From Thermoflexales bacterium (GTDB lineage Bacteria; Chloroflexota; Anaerolineae; J036; Brachytrichaceae), in assembly GCA_025057935.1 (NCBI GenBank), contig JANWUW010000078.1:19227-83226 (forward strand): DNA of 64,000 bases. Direction: 5' to 3'. The notes beneath the pieces are model-generated. The model saw only the letters and a list, made by a program, of their open reading frames with translations. It did not search any database and was not told the DNA's origin. A program made the translations under genes and the position numbers. Positions 27,524 to 37,158 of this stretch are shown here, in pieces. Positions within the stretch are counted from its first letter, which is position 1. Each line of letters starts with the position of its first letter.

Positions 27524-28009
27524 ATGCGATACCGACTGCACAAACTGCTCCATGGGTCGGTAGGCAGCACGCAACACGAAGCACTCGCTGAGGGCTCAAC
27601 GAAGTTCGACGATTCGCTCCAAGTCCCTTTCCTACGCGGCACCTTCACCTTCACCCGCCTGCGTGACTCCATCATGATGCGCGGTTACTTCGAGACCGCT
27701 GTCCAATTGCAATGCGTGCGTTCCCTCGAAATGTTCGAGATGCCTCTGCGCATTGCGGTTGAGGACGTGATGTTCGCACTGCCGAACCTCCCCGCGGAAG
27801 AGCCAGACCGTGTTGTGAGTGATGACGGGTGGGTGGATATCACCGAGGTACTGCGCGAGGAGATCATCATGGCGATCCCCATCAACCCAGTCCACCCGCG
27901 CTTCGCCGACGCCGATCCGGCGACGCTGCTCAGCGAGCTTGGCGCTGAGGAAGAGAGCGACTGGCTAAGCATTCGGCTAGCGAACCACCCGAACCAGACC
28001 GAGAGGTGA
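27524..28009 (+). CDS. DUF177 (YceD-like) protein
   Basis: The protein has 161 residues from ATG 27524. It shows the DUF177 layout: an N-terminal beta-rich part, [25 protein letters not shown] (the conserved CxRCL segment, here CVRSL with the second Cys replaced by Ser), then [27 protein letters not shown]177 proteins are linked to rRNA/ribosome metabolism and usually sit before rpmF. Here the gene instead precedes the primary sigma factor by 4 nt. In-frame upstream TTG 27485 lies inside the -35 box and is rejected as a start. Confidence 0.8.
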   Translation: MRYRLHKLLHGSVGSTQHEALAEGSTKFDDSLQVPFLRGTFTFTRLRDSIMMRGYFETAVQLQCVRSLEMFEMPLRIAVEDVMFALPNLPAEEPDRVVSDDGWVDITEVLREEIIMAIPINPVHPRFADADPATLLSELGAEEESDWLSIRLANHPNQTER

Positions 28010-28013
28010 TGGC

Positions 28014-29201
28014 ATGACCCAGCATTACTTCGATGAGGATCAAGTGGTCGCAGCCCTGCTGATCAAAGCTGAGACGCAGGGCTATGTTGTTCTCGAGGAC
28101 GTGTTTGAGTTGGTTCCTGAGGGGGAGAACAACTACGAGCTGGTCGAGCAGGTGATCCGATCGCTTGAAGAGGCAGGGGTCACCGTGCAAGACGCCCTCG
28201 CAGAGGAGGACGAGGAGACATTCGACGATGACGAGGAAGAAGATGAAGATGAAGGCACAGTGAGCACGGCTGATGACGACCTCGCCGGAATCAGCGTAGA
28301 CGACAGCATTGGGTTGTACCTGCGCGAGATGACGCGCGTGCCCTTGCTCACCAACGAAGAAGAGGTCAGGCTGGCGCGCGCTATTGCAAACGGTCGTGCG
28401 GCGGAGGCGAAGCTAAAAGCTCGCGGCGAGCGCCTCTCCGAGAAGACGCGCCAGCGTTACGAAGCGTTGGTGGAAGAAGGTCGCCGCGCCCGCGAGCACC
28501 TCATCCGCGCGAACACGCGCTTGGTGGTCAGCATCGCAAAGCGCTACATGAATCGCGGTGTGCCCTTCCTCGACCTAATCCAGGAAGGGAACCTCGGCTT
28601 GATGAAGGCCGTTGAGAAGTTCAACTACAAGCTCGGGTTTCGCTTCAGCACTTACGCCACTTGGTGGATTCGCCAAACCATTACCCGAGCCATCGCCGAC
28701 CAGAGCCGCACCATCCGCGTTCCCATCCACATGAACGATCGCATTCGCCGCTTGTATCGCGTGGCGCGCGAGCTCGAGCAAGCGCTCGGTCGCCAGCCCA
28801 CCCCGGTGGAGATCGCGCAGGAAATGGGTTTGGAGGTGAACCAGGTGGAGTGGCTGCTGAAGGTGTCCTGGCGCCCCCTCTCCTTGGAGCAGCCAGTGGG
28901 TGAAGACGAGGACAACGAGATCGGCGCGTTCGTCGAGGATGAGAGCACGCCATCGCCCTCGCAGGCCGTGTATGAGGAGCTGCTGCGCAAAAAGATCGAT
29001 GAAGTGCTCAGCACACTCACGCCGCGCGAGCAGCGCATCTTGCGCCTGCGCTTTGGATTGGTGAATGGCAGATGCTACACCCTCGAAGAGGTCGGGCGCA
29101 AGTTCGGACTCACGCGCGAGCGCATTCGCCAAATCGAGACGCGCGCCTTGCGCCGCTTGCGACACCCGCTTCGCAGTCGACACCTGAAAGACTACTTGTA
29201 A
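28014..29201 (+). CDS. sigA: primary RNA polymerase sigma-70 factor
   Basis: The 395-residue protein has a region 1.1-like N-terminus (residues 1-60) followed by a strongly acidic stretch (65-85). Region 1.2 is [22 protein letters not shown], and region 2 has [61 protein letters not shown]. Regions 3 and 4 follow, with the -35-binding helix [19 protein letters not shown]. This is the RpoD/SigA group 1 pattern. It is co-transcribed with the DUF177 gene (4 nt apart; GAGAGG before the ATG). TATAAT boxes found through the window agree with such a factor. Confidence 0.96.
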   Translation: MTQHYFDEDQVVAALLIKAETQGYVVLEDVFELVPEGENNYELVEQVIRSLEEAGVTVQDALAEEDEETFDDDEEEDEDEGTVSTADDDLAGISVDDSIGLYLREMTRVPLLTNEEEVRLARAIANGRAAEAKLKARGERLSEKTRQRYEALVEEGRRAREHLIRANTRLVVSIAKRYMNRGVPFLDLIQEGNLGLMKAVEKFNYKLGFRFSTYATWWIRQTITRAIADQSRTIRVPIHMNDRIRRLYRVARELEQALGRQPTPVEIAQEMGLEVNQVEWLLKVSWRPLSLEQPVGEDEDNEIGAFVEDESTPSPSQAVYEELLRKKIDEVLSTLTPREQRILRLRFGLVNGRCYTLEEVGRKFGLTRERIRQIETRALRRLRHPLRSRHLKDYL

Positions 29202-29470
29202 AGCTGGGTTGCTCAGCTGGGGCAGCCCCAATCCTGCACAAAGCCGCGCCTCCGCTGCCGCGCTTTGTGCTTGGCTCAGCGCTGTGCTCCAGCACTTGAC
29301 CCTAACTAGAGACGCCTCCACTTCCCGAAGGTCGTGCAGTCTCAAAGCGCCGGAGGGTTTGCAGAGTTCGAGCATCTCTGCTTCTGGTTTCAGCGCGTCC
29401 TAGCTCCGGCTCGCCGCGCGAAAGAGTGGTGCTGTGTTCCCTTGTGATACACTGCGTCTGACACGAAACA
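29202..29470. other. intergenic region after sigA with hairpins
   Basis: This 269-bp stretch has no gene I can support. It contains TGGGGCAGCCCCA (29218-29230), a hairpin with 9-bp arms GCACAAAGC / GCTTTGTGC (29236-29244 and 29262-29270), and a smaller GCAGAG/CTCTGC hairpin further on. None is followed by a clear T run, so they are at best Rho-type or processing structures after sigA. A TACACT box (29448-29453) probably serves the next gene. Confidence 0.5.
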
Positions 29471-30166
29471 GTGCGCACCTTCCGCCTCCTGGATTTCGTG
29501 CTTGGCGCGTTTGTCGCCGTGCTGATCGTAAGCAACCTCGCCTCATCGGCGAAGATCGTGGCGCTCGGACCGCTGACGTTCGACGGCGGCACGCTCCTGT
29601 TCCCCGTCAGCTACATCTTTGGCGACGTGCTCACCGAGGTGTATGGCTACGCCACGGCGCGCCGCGTCATCTGGACTGGCTTCGGCGCCTCAGCCCTGTT
29701 CAGCCTCACTGTCTGGATCGTGGGTTTGCTGCCGCCGGAAGCCGAGTGGAGCCAGAGAGTGGGCATGGAGGCATACAACGCGGTGCTTGGCAGCACAGCG
29801 CGCGTCGTGCTTGCATCGCTCATCGCGTATTGGTGCGGCTCGTTTGCCAACGCCTTCGTGCTGGCAAAACTCAAACTGCGCACGGGAGGGCGCTGGCTGT
29901 GGACACGCACCATTGGCTCGACGCTGGTCGGCGAGCTTGTGGACACAGCTCTGTTCGTGTCAATCGCCTTCGCCGGCGAGATGAGCGGAGCGGTGCTGTG
30001 GCAGGTGTTCGCCTCAAACTACATGTTCAAGGTTGGCGTCGAGGTGCTCTTCACACCGCTCACCTATCTCGTTGTGGGAGCGCTCAAGCGCGTCGAGGGT
30101 ATTGATGCTTTCGACACAAGCACTGATTTCAATCCGTTCGCGCTGCGTGTAGCGCGATCAATGTAG
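29471..30166 (+). CDS. queuosine precursor transporter (YhhQ/COG1738, VUT family)
   Basis: The 231-residue membrane protein has about six TM helices and the family motifs VSNLASSAKIV, GPLTFDGGTLLFPVSYIFGDVLTEVYGYATARRVIW and SNYMFKVGVEVLFTPLTY. The family imports 7-cyano- or 7-aminomethyl-7-deazaguanine for tRNA queuosine. The start is GTG 29471 with no clear SD, 17 nt after a TACACT box. It is convergent with coaE and overlaps it by 9 bp. Confidence 0.9.
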   Translation: MRTFRLLDFVLGAFVAVLIVSNLASSAKIVALGPLTFDGGTLLFPVSYIFGDVLTEVYGYATARRVIWTGFGASALFSLTVWIVGLLPPEAEWSQRVGMEAYNAVLGSTARVVLASLIAYWCGSFANAFVLAKLKLRTGGRWLWTRTIGSTLVGELVDTALFVSIAFAGEMSGAVLWQVFASNYMFKVGVEVLFTPLTYLVVGALKRVEGIDAFDTSTDFNPFALRVARSM

Positions 30167-30781
30167 CCCACTCCGCTTGGCGGCGACCTTTTGCAAGAAG
30201 CTGCGCCAAGCATGCTCCACTTGGCGGCGCGTTTCCTCAAGGCTGCCGCCTGTGTCGATCACCACATCGGCACGGGCGATCTTCTCCGAAGGCGATGACT
30301 GAATGCGAATGCGCTGCTCTGCTTCATCAGCGCTAAAGCCACGCTCGCGGATCAGGCGCGCGCGTTGCTGTTCCTCAGAGCAGTGAGTGACCCACACCGC
30401 GTCGCATAGCGCATCTAGACCGCTCTCAAAGAGTCGGATCACTTCCAGCACGACGATGGAGTTATGCGGCGCGCTGGCGAGGCGCTCGCGGATCATCGCC
30501 CGCACGGGCGGGTGCACGATGCTCTCAAGCTCGCGCAAACGCGACTGATCGGCGAAGACAATCCTGCCCAGCGCGCGCCGGTCGAGGAAGCCGTCAGGCT
30601 GCACCACTGATGGACCAAAGCGCTGCACGATCGCCGCAAATGCAGGCGTGCCAGGCACGACGACCTCGCGCGCGATCTGGTCAGCGTTGATCACCGTCGC
30701 CCCCAGCTCCTGCAGCATTGCCGCTACCGTGCTCTTGCCGGTGGCGATGTTGCCCGTCAGCCCAATGACCCCAAGCGGCAT
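30158..30781 (-). CDS. coaE: dephospho-CoA kinase
   Basis: CoaE phosphorylates the 3'-OH of dephospho-CoA, the last CoA step. The 207-residue protein has the P-loop GLTGNIATGKST (7-18), the LGATVINADQIAREVV substrate segment and the lid-region RIRIQSSPSEKIARADVVIDTGGS. The start ATG 30781 lies 8 nt after the ilvE stop, so it is co-transcribed with ilvE. Confidence 0.95.
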   Translation of the reverse strand: MPLGVIGLTGNIATGKSTVAAMLQELGATVINADQIAREVVVPGTPAFAAIVQRFGPSVVQPDGFLDRRALGRIVFADQSRLRELESIVHPPVRAMIRERLASAPHNSIVVLEVIRLFESGLDALCDAVWVTHCSEEQQRARLIRERGFSADEAEQRIRIQSSPSEKIARADVVIDTGGSLEETRRQVEHAWRSFLQKVAAKRSGLH

Positions 30782-30789
30782 GGGTGCGC

Positions 30790-31863
30790 CTATTGTGGCA
30801 CCTCAATCTTCAGCGTCCAGTTGAAAGGATCAGGTGCGCGCCCGTACTGGATGTCGGTGAGCGTCTTGAACAGATGTTGCGCAACTGGGCCAGGCGCCTC
30901 GCGCACGAAGTAGTCCTTGCCTTGATAGCCAAGCCGATCCACTGGCGCGATGACCGCAGCCGTGCCCATGCCGAACACCTCTGTGATCTCCCCGCGCTCA
31001 ATGTCGCGCAACACGTCGTGGATGTCGAGGCGCGTTTCCTCGGCTTCGTAGCCGAGAGTGGGCGCGAGCTTGAGCACGGAGTCGCGCGTGACGCCCTCAA
31101 GGATGCTGCCACTTAGCGCAGGCGTAACGATGCGCCTGCCGTTGTAGACGAAGGCGATGTTCATCGCGCCAACTTCCTCCACGTAGCGGCGCTCCACGGC
31201 GTCGAGCCACAGCACTTGCTGATAGCCCAACGGCTTCACCCGTTCGCTTTCAAGCAGGCTAGCGGCGTAGTTGCCCCCAGTTTTCGCGGCGCCCGTCCCG
31301 CCGCGCACCGCGCGCACGTAATCCGTGCTCACGTATACGCTCACCGGCTTGAACCCGCTGCCAAAGTATGGACCTGCTGGGCTTAGGATGATGTAGTGGA
31401 GGTACGTCTTGCTTGCGTAAACGCCGAGGCCGATGTCGGTCGCGATGAGGGTGGGGCGGATGTAAAGCGACTCGAATTCGCCGCGCGGCACCCACTCGTG
31501 CTCCAAGCGCACGAGCGTGACGATAGCCTCGAGGTGAGACTCAGGGTCCAGTTCTGCCATCGCCATGCGGCGCGCGCTGCGGTTCATGCGCGCTACGTTC
31601 TCCCATGGACGGAACAAGTTGATGTGACCATCTGGGCGGCGATATGCCTTGGTGCCCTCGAACACCTCTTGCGCATAGTGCAGCACAACGGTCGCCGGGT
31701 CAAGGACAAGAGGACGGTAAGGTCCGATGCGCGCGTCGTGCCAACCCAGCTCCGGGGAATACTTCTGGGAGAACATGCGATTGGTGAAGGTTTTGCCGAA
31801 GGTGAAAGGCTCAGCAAGCGGTTTTCGAGCATCTGGACCGAGGGGCTCAATCGTGATCTGCAT
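30790..31863 (-). CDS. ilvE: branched-chain amino-acid aminotransferase
   Basis: This fold-type IV PLP aminotransferase acts last in Val/Leu/Ile synthesis. The 357-residue protein resembles the long type II BCAT group (MFSQKYSPELGWHDARIGPYRPLVLDPATVVLHYAQEVFEGTKAY). The PLP lysine lies in the GTGAAKTGGNYAASL region or the following LGYQQVLWLDAVERRYVEEVG block, and SGSILEGVTRDSVL binds the phosphate. A TACAAT box (31880..31875) ends 11 nt before ATG 31863 with no SD. It is divergent from the sensor kinase. Confidence 0.94.
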   Translation of the reverse strand: MQITIEPLGPDARKPLAEPFTFGKTFTNRMFSQKYSPELGWHDARIGPYRPLVLDPATVVLHYAQEVFEGTKAYRRPDGHINLFRPWENVARMNRSARRMAMAELDPESHLEAIVTLVRLEHEWVPRGEFESLYIRPTLIATDIGLGVYASKTYLHYIILSPAGPYFGSGFKPVSVYVSTDYVRAVRGGTGAAKTGGNYAASLLESERVKPLGYQQVLWLDAVERRYVEEVGAMNIAFVYNGRRIVTPALSGSILEGVTRDSVLKLAPTLGYEAEETRLDIHDVLRDIERGEITEVFGMGTAAVIAPVDRLGYQGKDYFVREAPGPVAQHLFKTLTDIQYGRAPDPFNWTLKIEVPQ

Positions 31864-31984
31864 GGCTGCTCAGGATTGTAGCGCGCGCTCGCCATGTTTC
31901 GCCTCGCCCAAGCCGAGTAAGAGCAAACTGAAAGCCGCGCGCCGCGCGCTGTGAGCTGGTGATATTTTAAGATTGCTCACCAAC

Positions 31985-33445
31985 ATGGTGGAAGCCCTGC
32001 GCATGTTCTTCACGACCAACGAACTGATCGTTCAGTTCGTGCACGGGCAAGTGTTTTTCTTGCTCGGCGTGATGATGGGGGTGCAGTGGGTGGTGCAACG
32101 GAGCCGCTTGGAGCTCGTGCGCGCGCTGCCATGGCTAGCAGCCTTCGGCGTGCTGGAAGCTGTTGCCACATGGGGCAACACGTTCATCCCCGTGCAGGCG
32201 CAGATCCTTCCGCCCGAGATCATCCAGAACCTGCGCTTCACGCAGCTGGTGATTTATTTGCTCAACTTCGCGACGCTGCTCGGTTTCGGTCTGCGGCTGA
32301 TTGAGCCTAAGGTGCCTGCTTGGGCGGCGGTTTACGTGCCGCTGGTGATCGTGATGGTTGGCGTGGCTGCACTAGCCACCACGCGGGCGCTGGTCAGCGC
32401 GCGCGACGTGATCACCAACGCGACCATCGAGGCGTTGATGCGTTACACTTTGTGTTTGCCCTCTGCCGCGCTCGTGTCCTACGGATTGCAAGTCCAAGCA
32501 AGCCGTTTGGTCGGCCCGCTGAAGAATGAGCGCCTCATCAATGTGCTGCGCATTGCCGGCTACGGCTTCATCTTCTACGCGCTCGTCGAGGGGGTGCTTG
32601 TCCCGCAAGCGCCGTTCGTGCCGGCGAGCGTGCTCAACACCGAAATGCTTTTCGCGCAGACCGGCATCCCCGTGGGCATTTACCGCAGCATGGCAGGCGG
32701 CGTGCTGGCATGGTTCCTCTTTCGCTCGCTGGAAGCCTTCCGCATCGAGGCGGAGCGCCAGAACGAGTTGCTCCAGCGGCAACAATCGCTGATCGCGGAG
32801 CGCGAGCGCATCAGCCGCGACCTGCACGACGGCACCATTCAGTCCATCTACGCTGCAGGTCTCGTGCTGGATGATGCTCGTCACGCTCTGGCGCGGTTGC
32901 AGCTCAGTGACGGCGCCCAGGCAGCGCTGGAACGCGCGCGCGCGCAAATCGAGACCGTCATGCAGATGCTCAGCAAGACCAACGCTGAAATCCGCAACTA
33001 CATCTATGACCTGCGCGCCTCAACAGCAGGCGATGCAGACTTAGCGCGCGGCTTGCTCGATATCGTTGCCGAGTTTCGCATGCGCGTCGCTTTTCCGGTC
33101 GAGTGGCGCGCGGAGGGATGCACAGGTCTGCGTCTTTCGCCAGAGCAACGCCAGCACATCTATCAAATCGCGCGCGAAGCCCTTAGCAACATCGCGCGCC
33201 ACGCGAACGCAACGCGCGCCACGGTCACACTCGCATGCAGCAATCGCGACGGCGCTCACCTGCTCAAGCTCGAGATTAGCGATAATGGCAAGGGCATCGG
33301 AAGCTCAGTGTCGCAAGAAGGACGAGGGCTGTCGAACATGCGGGAGCGCGCAGCGCTGCTCGGCGCGCGCTTGGATGTTGAAAGCGCGCTGGGCGAAGGC
33401 ACACGCGTTGTGTTGACTCTCGCGCTAACGCCCGAATCCGTGTGA
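31985..33445 (+). CDS. NarL-type membrane sensor histidine kinase
   Basis: The protein has about 486 residues. Residues 1-245 hold about six or seven TM helices without a recognised extracellular domain. A short coiled coil follows, then the HisKA_3 motif [14 protein letters not shown] with phosphoacceptor His281, and a HATPase_c domain with [10 protein letters not shown] and [16 protein letters not shown] take ATG 31985; TTG 31973 lies only 4 nt after the likely -10 box TATTTT (31963-31968). The cognate response regulator follows after 31 nt. The signal is unknown. Confidence 0.92.
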   Translation: MVEALRMFFTTNELIVQFVHGQVFFLLGVMMGVQWVVQRSRLELVRALPWLAAFGVLEAVATWGNTFIPVQAQILPPEIIQNLRFTQLVIYLLNFATLLGFGLRLIEPKVPAWAAVYVPLVIVMVGVAALATTRALVSARDVITNATIEALMRYTLCLPSAALVSYGLQVQASRLVGPLKNERLINVLRIAGYGFIFYALVEGVLVPQAPFVPASVLNTEMLFAQTGIPVGIYRSMAGGVLAWFLFRSLEAFRIEAERQNELLQRQQSLIAERERISRDLHDGTIQSIYAAGLVLDDARHALARLQLSDGAQAALERARAQIETVMQMLSKTNAEIRNYIYDLRASTAGDADLARGLLDIVAEFRMRVAFPVEWRAEGCTGLRLSPEQRQHIYQIAREALSNIARHANATRATVTLACSNRDGAHLLKLEISDNGKGIGSSVSQEGRGLSNMRERAALLGARLDVESALGEGTRVVLTLALTPESV

Positions 33446-33476
33446 GAGTGGGCGACAAGAGAGAGGAGAGAAAAAC

Positions 33477-34130
33477 ATGGCCAAGCTGCGTCTGCTTCTG
33501 GTTGACGACCACGAGGTCGTGCGCATCGGGTTGCGCGCGCTGTTGGCGCGCAATCCAGACTTCGAGATCGTGGATGAAGCCGCGACAGGGCAGGAGGCGG
33601 TGCGCAAGGCGCTGTTGCACCGCCCCGACGTAGTTGTGATGGACATTCGGCTTGGCGGCATGAGCGGCATTGAGGCTTGTCGTGAGATCACGCGCGCCGC
33701 GCCTAACGTGAAGGTGATCATGCTCACCTCCTACAGCGACGACGACACGCTGTTCGAGGCAGTCGCTGCTGGCGCTTCAGGCTATGTCCTCAAGCAGATT
33801 GGCAGTGATGACCTCATCCGAGCCATTGAGGCAGTGGGGCGCGGGGAGTCCTCCCTCGACCCGGCGACCACTGCGCGCATGTTCGCCCGCATGCGCGAGA
33901 TGGCGCGCCGTCGCGAGGAGAGCGCTTTCTCCCAGCTCACCGAGCAGGAGCTGCGTGTCTTGGCGCACCTCGCCGAAGGGCGGACCAACCGCGAGATCGC
34001 CGAGCTGCTGATGTTGAGCGAGGGCACAGTGCGCAACTACGTCAGCAGCATCCTCTCCAAGCTCCATGTGAATAACCGTGCCGAGGCTGCTGCATACGCA
34101 GCCGCGCATAACATCCGCGATTACCTGTGA
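33477..34130 (+). CDS. NarL/LuxR-family response regulator
   Basis: The 217-residue protein has a receiver domain with Asp10-Asp11, phosphoacceptor Asp56 ([10 protein letters not shown]), and Lys near 108 (YVLKQIG). The C-terminal LuxR-type helix-turn-helix is [54 protein letters not shown] precedes ATG 33477. It pairs with the upstream kinase; the aldehyde dehydrogenase starts at its very end, so that gene is either a target or simply co-transcribed. Confidence 0.95.
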   Translation: MAKLRLLLVDDHEVVRIGLRALLARNPDFEIVDEAATGQEAVRKALLHRPDVVVMDIRLGGMSGIEACREITRAAPNVKVIMLTSYSDDDTLFEAVAAGASGYVLKQIGSDDLIRAIEAVGRGESSLDPATTARMFARMREMARRREESAFSQLTEQELRVLAHLAEGRTNREIAELLMLSEGTVRNYVSSILSKLHVNNRAEAAAYAAAHNIRDYL

Positions 34131-34138
34131 ACCTACCC

Positions 34139-35599
34139 ATGAAAGCCCATTACATCAACGGACAATTCACATTCGGCCGCGCAACCGCAACCATCCGCGT
34201 TGATGACCCAGCAACGTGCGAGATACTGGACGAGGTGCCGCTCGGCACAGCGCAAGACGTGGACGACGCCGTGCAAGCAGCCAAGCGCGCCTTCGAAAGC
34301 TGGAAGCGCATCAGCGCCAGCGAGCGCGCTGAGCTGCTGCATGAGGTAAGCCGCCGCATCCGCGCTCACAAAGAGGAGCTCGTGGAGTTGCTTACGCGCG
34401 AGGAGGGCAAGCCGCTTCCTGAGAACGAGGAAGAGGTGGTTTGGACTTACAACACCTTCGACTACTACGCCGAGCTAGGGCGCCACCTGCGCGGACGCGT
34501 GATCCCAAGCACGGAAGACGGTGTGCTCAACTTCGTGATAAAGGAGCCGTATGGCGTGGTCGGGTGCATTGTGCCGTGGAATTACCCCTTGCTGCTGCTC
34601 GCTTGGAAAGTTGCTCCGGCGCTAGCAGCAGGCAACACGGTGGTGATCAAGCCCAGCGAAATGACGCCGCTCACAACGCTCCAGCTATGCGAGATCGCTT
34701 TTGGTCACCTGCCGCCGGGCGTGGTAAACGTCGTCACTGGCGACGGCACAACGGGCGAAGCGCTGGTGCGTCACCCCGATGTGCCGATGATCGCCTTCAC
34801 GGGATCGCTGAGCACTGGGCAAAAGATCGCAAGCATCGCGGCGCCCATGATGAAGAAGACGCACTTCGAACTAGGCGGCAAGGATGCGTTCGTGGTGTGC
34901 GACGACGCCGATCCCGAGCTGGCGGCGCGCGTAGTGGCTTACGCGGCGTTGATCAACGCGGGACAAGTTTGCACCAGCACTGAGCGCGTGTATGTGCCGC
35001 AGACAATGGCGCACCGCTTTACCGACGCAGTGGTGGACTTCGTGCGCTCGCTCAACCTAGGTCACGGGCTTGATCCCAACACCGACATGGGACCGATGAT
35101 CGGTGATCGCTATCGCCAGAAAGTGGTGGATCATGTTCGCGATGCCCTCGCGCGCGGCGCACGCGTGCTGACTGGCGGCAACATCCCCAACCGCCCCGGC
35201 TACTTCTATGAGCCCACTGTGCTTGTGGACGTCAATCACAGCATGAAGGTAATGACCGAGGAGACCTTCGGTCCTGTCATCCCCATCATGACCTATCGCG
35301 ATTTCGACGAAGCCATTCGCCTCACAAACGACAGCATCTACGGCCTGGGCGCTTGCTTGTACACCAGCGACGCGAAGAAAGTGCGCCGCTTCTTCGAGGA
35401 CGTGAAGGCAGGCACGATCTGGATCAACGACCCGCTCACGGATAACTACGCTGGCCCCTTTGGCGGCATGAAGTACACAGGCGGTGGGCGCGAGCTGGGT
35501 GAGGAAGGACTGGAGGAGTTCCGCGAGACCAAGCACGTGCACTGGGATATCGAAGCGCGTCCGAAGCCTTGGTGGCTGCCTTACCACAAGAATGCGTAG
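34139..35599 (+). CDS. NAD(P)-dependent aldehyde dehydrogenase
   Basis: The protein has 486 residues of the ALDH superfamily, with the cofactor segment VPWNYPLLLLAWKVAPALAAGNTVVIKPSE, the catalytic Glu244 (FELGGKD) and Cys278 (NAGQVCTST), and EETFGPVIPI near the C-terminus. It resembles betaine-aldehyde or aminoaldehyde dehydrogenases, but the substrate cannot be assigned. An in-frame GTG at 34127 overlaps the regulator stop (GTGA) and would add four residues; ATG 34139 gives the usual MKxHYINGQF start. Neither has an SD, which suggests translational coupling to the two-component genes. Confidence 0.93.
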   Translation: MKAHYINGQFTFGRATATIRVDDPATCEILDEVPLGTAQDVDDAVQAAKRAFESWKRISASERAELLHEVSRRIRAHKEELVELLTREEGKPLPENEEEVVWTYNTFDYYAELGRHLRGRVIPSTEDGVLNFVIKEPYGVVGCIVPWNYPLLLLAWKVAPALAAGNTVVIKPSEMTPLTTLQLCEIAFGHLPPGVVNVVTGDGTTGEALVRHPDVPMIAFTGSLSTGQKIASIAAPMMKKTHFELGGKDAFVVCDDADPELAARVVAYAALINAGQVCTSTERVYVPQTMAHRFTDAVVDFVRSLNLGHGLDPNTDMGPMIGDRYRQKVVDHVRDALARGARVLTGGNIPNRPGYFYEPTVLVDVNHSMKVMTEETFGPVIPIMTYRDFDEAIRLTNDSIYGLGACLYTSDAKKVRRFFEDVKAGTIWINDPLTDNYAGPFGGMKYTGGGRELGEEGLEEFRETKHVHWDIEARPKPWWLPYHKNA

Positions 35600-35834
35600 C
35601 GCTCTGGATTGGCTCTGGGAGCATGCCTTACATGCGCCATGTGCGGCTCGTGCACAGCACGGGGAGAACGGCTTGCGTATCCCGCGTGGCAAGCAGGCAC
35701 GCTTGCGCTCGCTTGATGTGCATCAGGGCGGCGTAGCCTGACTCGCCCTTAACAGGCAAGCCCATGAAATAGGCTTTGCAGCGCGTTCCTGACGTGCTCT
35801 AAGCCAGCGACGCAAGGCAGCTATCATCTCGCCT
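35600..35834. other. intergenic region before the molybdopterin gene
   Basis: These 235 bp follow the aldehyde dehydrogenase. I see no credible gene, tRNA or intrinsic terminator. The only signal is the TATCAT box at 35822-35827 for the next gene. Confidence 0.5.
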
Positions 35835-36899
35835 GTGCGCCCACGGTTAGTGGATTGGACGCTGTTGACGCTCTCGCTTGGCGCAGCGTTAGGCGGCTTT
35901 GCCACGTGGCTGATGCACGATGAACAAGTCGTGCCCTTTGTCGCGTTGCACGTTGCGCTCGGCACGGCAGCGCTCCTGCCGCTAGCCTGGAAGCTGCGTC
36001 GCGTTTCTCCTCGCCTCGCGCGCGCCCGCGCATGGGACTGGAAGACCCCAATCTCCGTTCTGACAGCCGTGGCGGCAATCGGCGCGCTCGCCACAGGCGC
36101 GGTGTGGACGCGCTTCCAGGTGCCGACGGGCTACCCGAATGGGATGCACCTGCACATCGCGTTCGGCATTGCGCTGATCGCGCTCGCAGTTGTGCATATG
36201 GCGCTGCGCTTCAAGCTGCCTACGCGCCACGACTGGCGCGACCGACGCAGCATACTGCGGTGGTTGGGTCTGGCTGCTTTCGGCGCAGTCGCCGTGCCTG
36301 TGCAGAAGGCGCTTGACCATCATTTGAACCTGCCCGGCGCGCGGCGCCGATTCACCGGCTCGCGACCTGCAGGCGACGACACCGCCACGGCGATGCCAGT
36401 CACCAACTGGATGTTCGACCACCCAGCGCCAGTGGACACAGCGCTCTGGCATCTGTCCGTCGAGGGCGCAGTTGCGCGAACGCTTAAGCTCAGTTACACC
36501 GACTTACTCGCGCTTCCTCAATCCACAGTGCGGGCAACCCTAGATTGCACAGGGGGTTGGCATAGCACGCAGACATGGCGCGGCGTGCGCGTCGGCGATC
36601 TGCTTGACCGCGCTGGGGTCAGCCCGTCCGCGCGCTACATCAGCTTCGTCTCCGTCACAGGATATCGCTGGTCGCTGCCTATCTCAGAGGCGCGCGAAGC
36701 GCTGCTCGCAGTTGGCTATGGCGACGACCTGCTCACGCATTGGCACGGCGCGCCATTGCGCTTGGTCGCACCCGGGCGGCGTGGCTTCATGTGGGTGAAG
36801 TGGGTGACGCAGGTTCGTGCCCTGACACATCCCGATCTTGGGCAATGGCTGAAGATATTCACCAGCGGACTGGAGAGTGCGAATCGCTTCGCCGCGTGA
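35835..36899 (+). CDS. cytochrome-b-like membrane domain fused to sulfite-oxidase-type molybdopterin domain
   Basis: The protein has 354 residues. Residues 1-165 form four or five TM helices with His residues at membrane positions (VALHVALG; MHLHIAFGIALIALAVVHMALR), consistent with b-heme ligation. Residues 190-345 are a sulfite-oxidase-fold molybdopterin domain with the Mo-ligand Cys238 in TLDCTGGWHSTQTWRGVRVGDLL. This resembles MsrP and MsrQ merged into one chain, but with the membrane part first. It starts at GTG 35835, 7 nt after TATCAT (35822-35827), with no SD. The substrate is unknown; candidates are sulfoxide, nitrate or sulfite-type reactions. Confidence 0.82.
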   Translation: MRPRLVDWTLLTLSLGAALGGFATWLMHDEQVVPFVALHVALGTAALLPLAWKLRRVSPRLARARAWDWKTPISVLTAVAAIGALATGAVWTRFQVPTGYPNGMHLHIAFGIALIALAVVHMALRFKLPTRHDWRDRRSILRWLGLAAFGAVAVPVQKALDHHLNLPGARRRFTGSRPAGDDTATAMPVTNWMFDHPAPVDTALWHLSVEGAVARTLKLSYTDLLALPQSTVRATLDCTGGWHSTQTWRGVRVGDLLDRAGVSPSARYISFVSVTGYRWSLPISEAREALLAVGYGDDLLTHWHGAPLRLVAPGRRGFMWVKWVTQVRALTHPDLGQWLKIFTSGLESANRFAA

Positions 36900-37138
36900 T
36901 CCTGCGCCTGCTGCACGAGCGCGGCGTGGGCAAGACCATCTGCCCGTCAGAGGCTGCGCGTGCTTGGTCTCCGCAGGATTGGCGGAAGCACATGGACACC
37001 GTGCGCCGTGTGTGCTTTGAGCTCGCTGAGGAGGGCGCGGTTGTGATCACCCAACGCGGCAAAGTCGTAAGTGGGCGCCCAGCGCGCGGGCCGATTCGCG
37101 TCGCACTGGCACGACCGCGAGAACTCGATGCGGCGTGA
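36896..37138 (+). CDS. DUF3253 protein
   Basis: The protein has 80 residues with the compact DUF3253 winged-helix-like pattern: LLHERGVGKTICPSEAARAWSPQDWRKHMDTVRRVCFELAEEGAVVITQRGKVVSGRPARGPIRVAL. The function is unknown. I start at GTG 36896, whose GTGA overlaps the preceding stop. ATG 36845 would add 17 residues inside the upstream gene and is possible. Translational coupling suggests a link to the molybdopterin oxidoreductase. Confidence 0.8.
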   Translation: MILRLLHERGVGKTICPSEAARAWSPQDWRKHMDTVRRVCFELAEEGAVVITQRGKVVSGRPARGPIRVALARPRELDAA

Positions 37139-37158
37139 CCCATCGTTAAGACATGGCT

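Noticed and set aside
28575..29375. 266-codon minus-strand open frame across sigA
   Set aside because: It is antisense to the primary sigma factor; the product is leucine-rich with no domain, and no promoter was found.
29350..29385. tRNA-like T-arm (GTTCGAG with CAGAG/CTCTG stem) downstream of sigA
   Set aside because: The loop has nine bases instead of seven and no acceptor, D or anticodon stems can be drawn around it.
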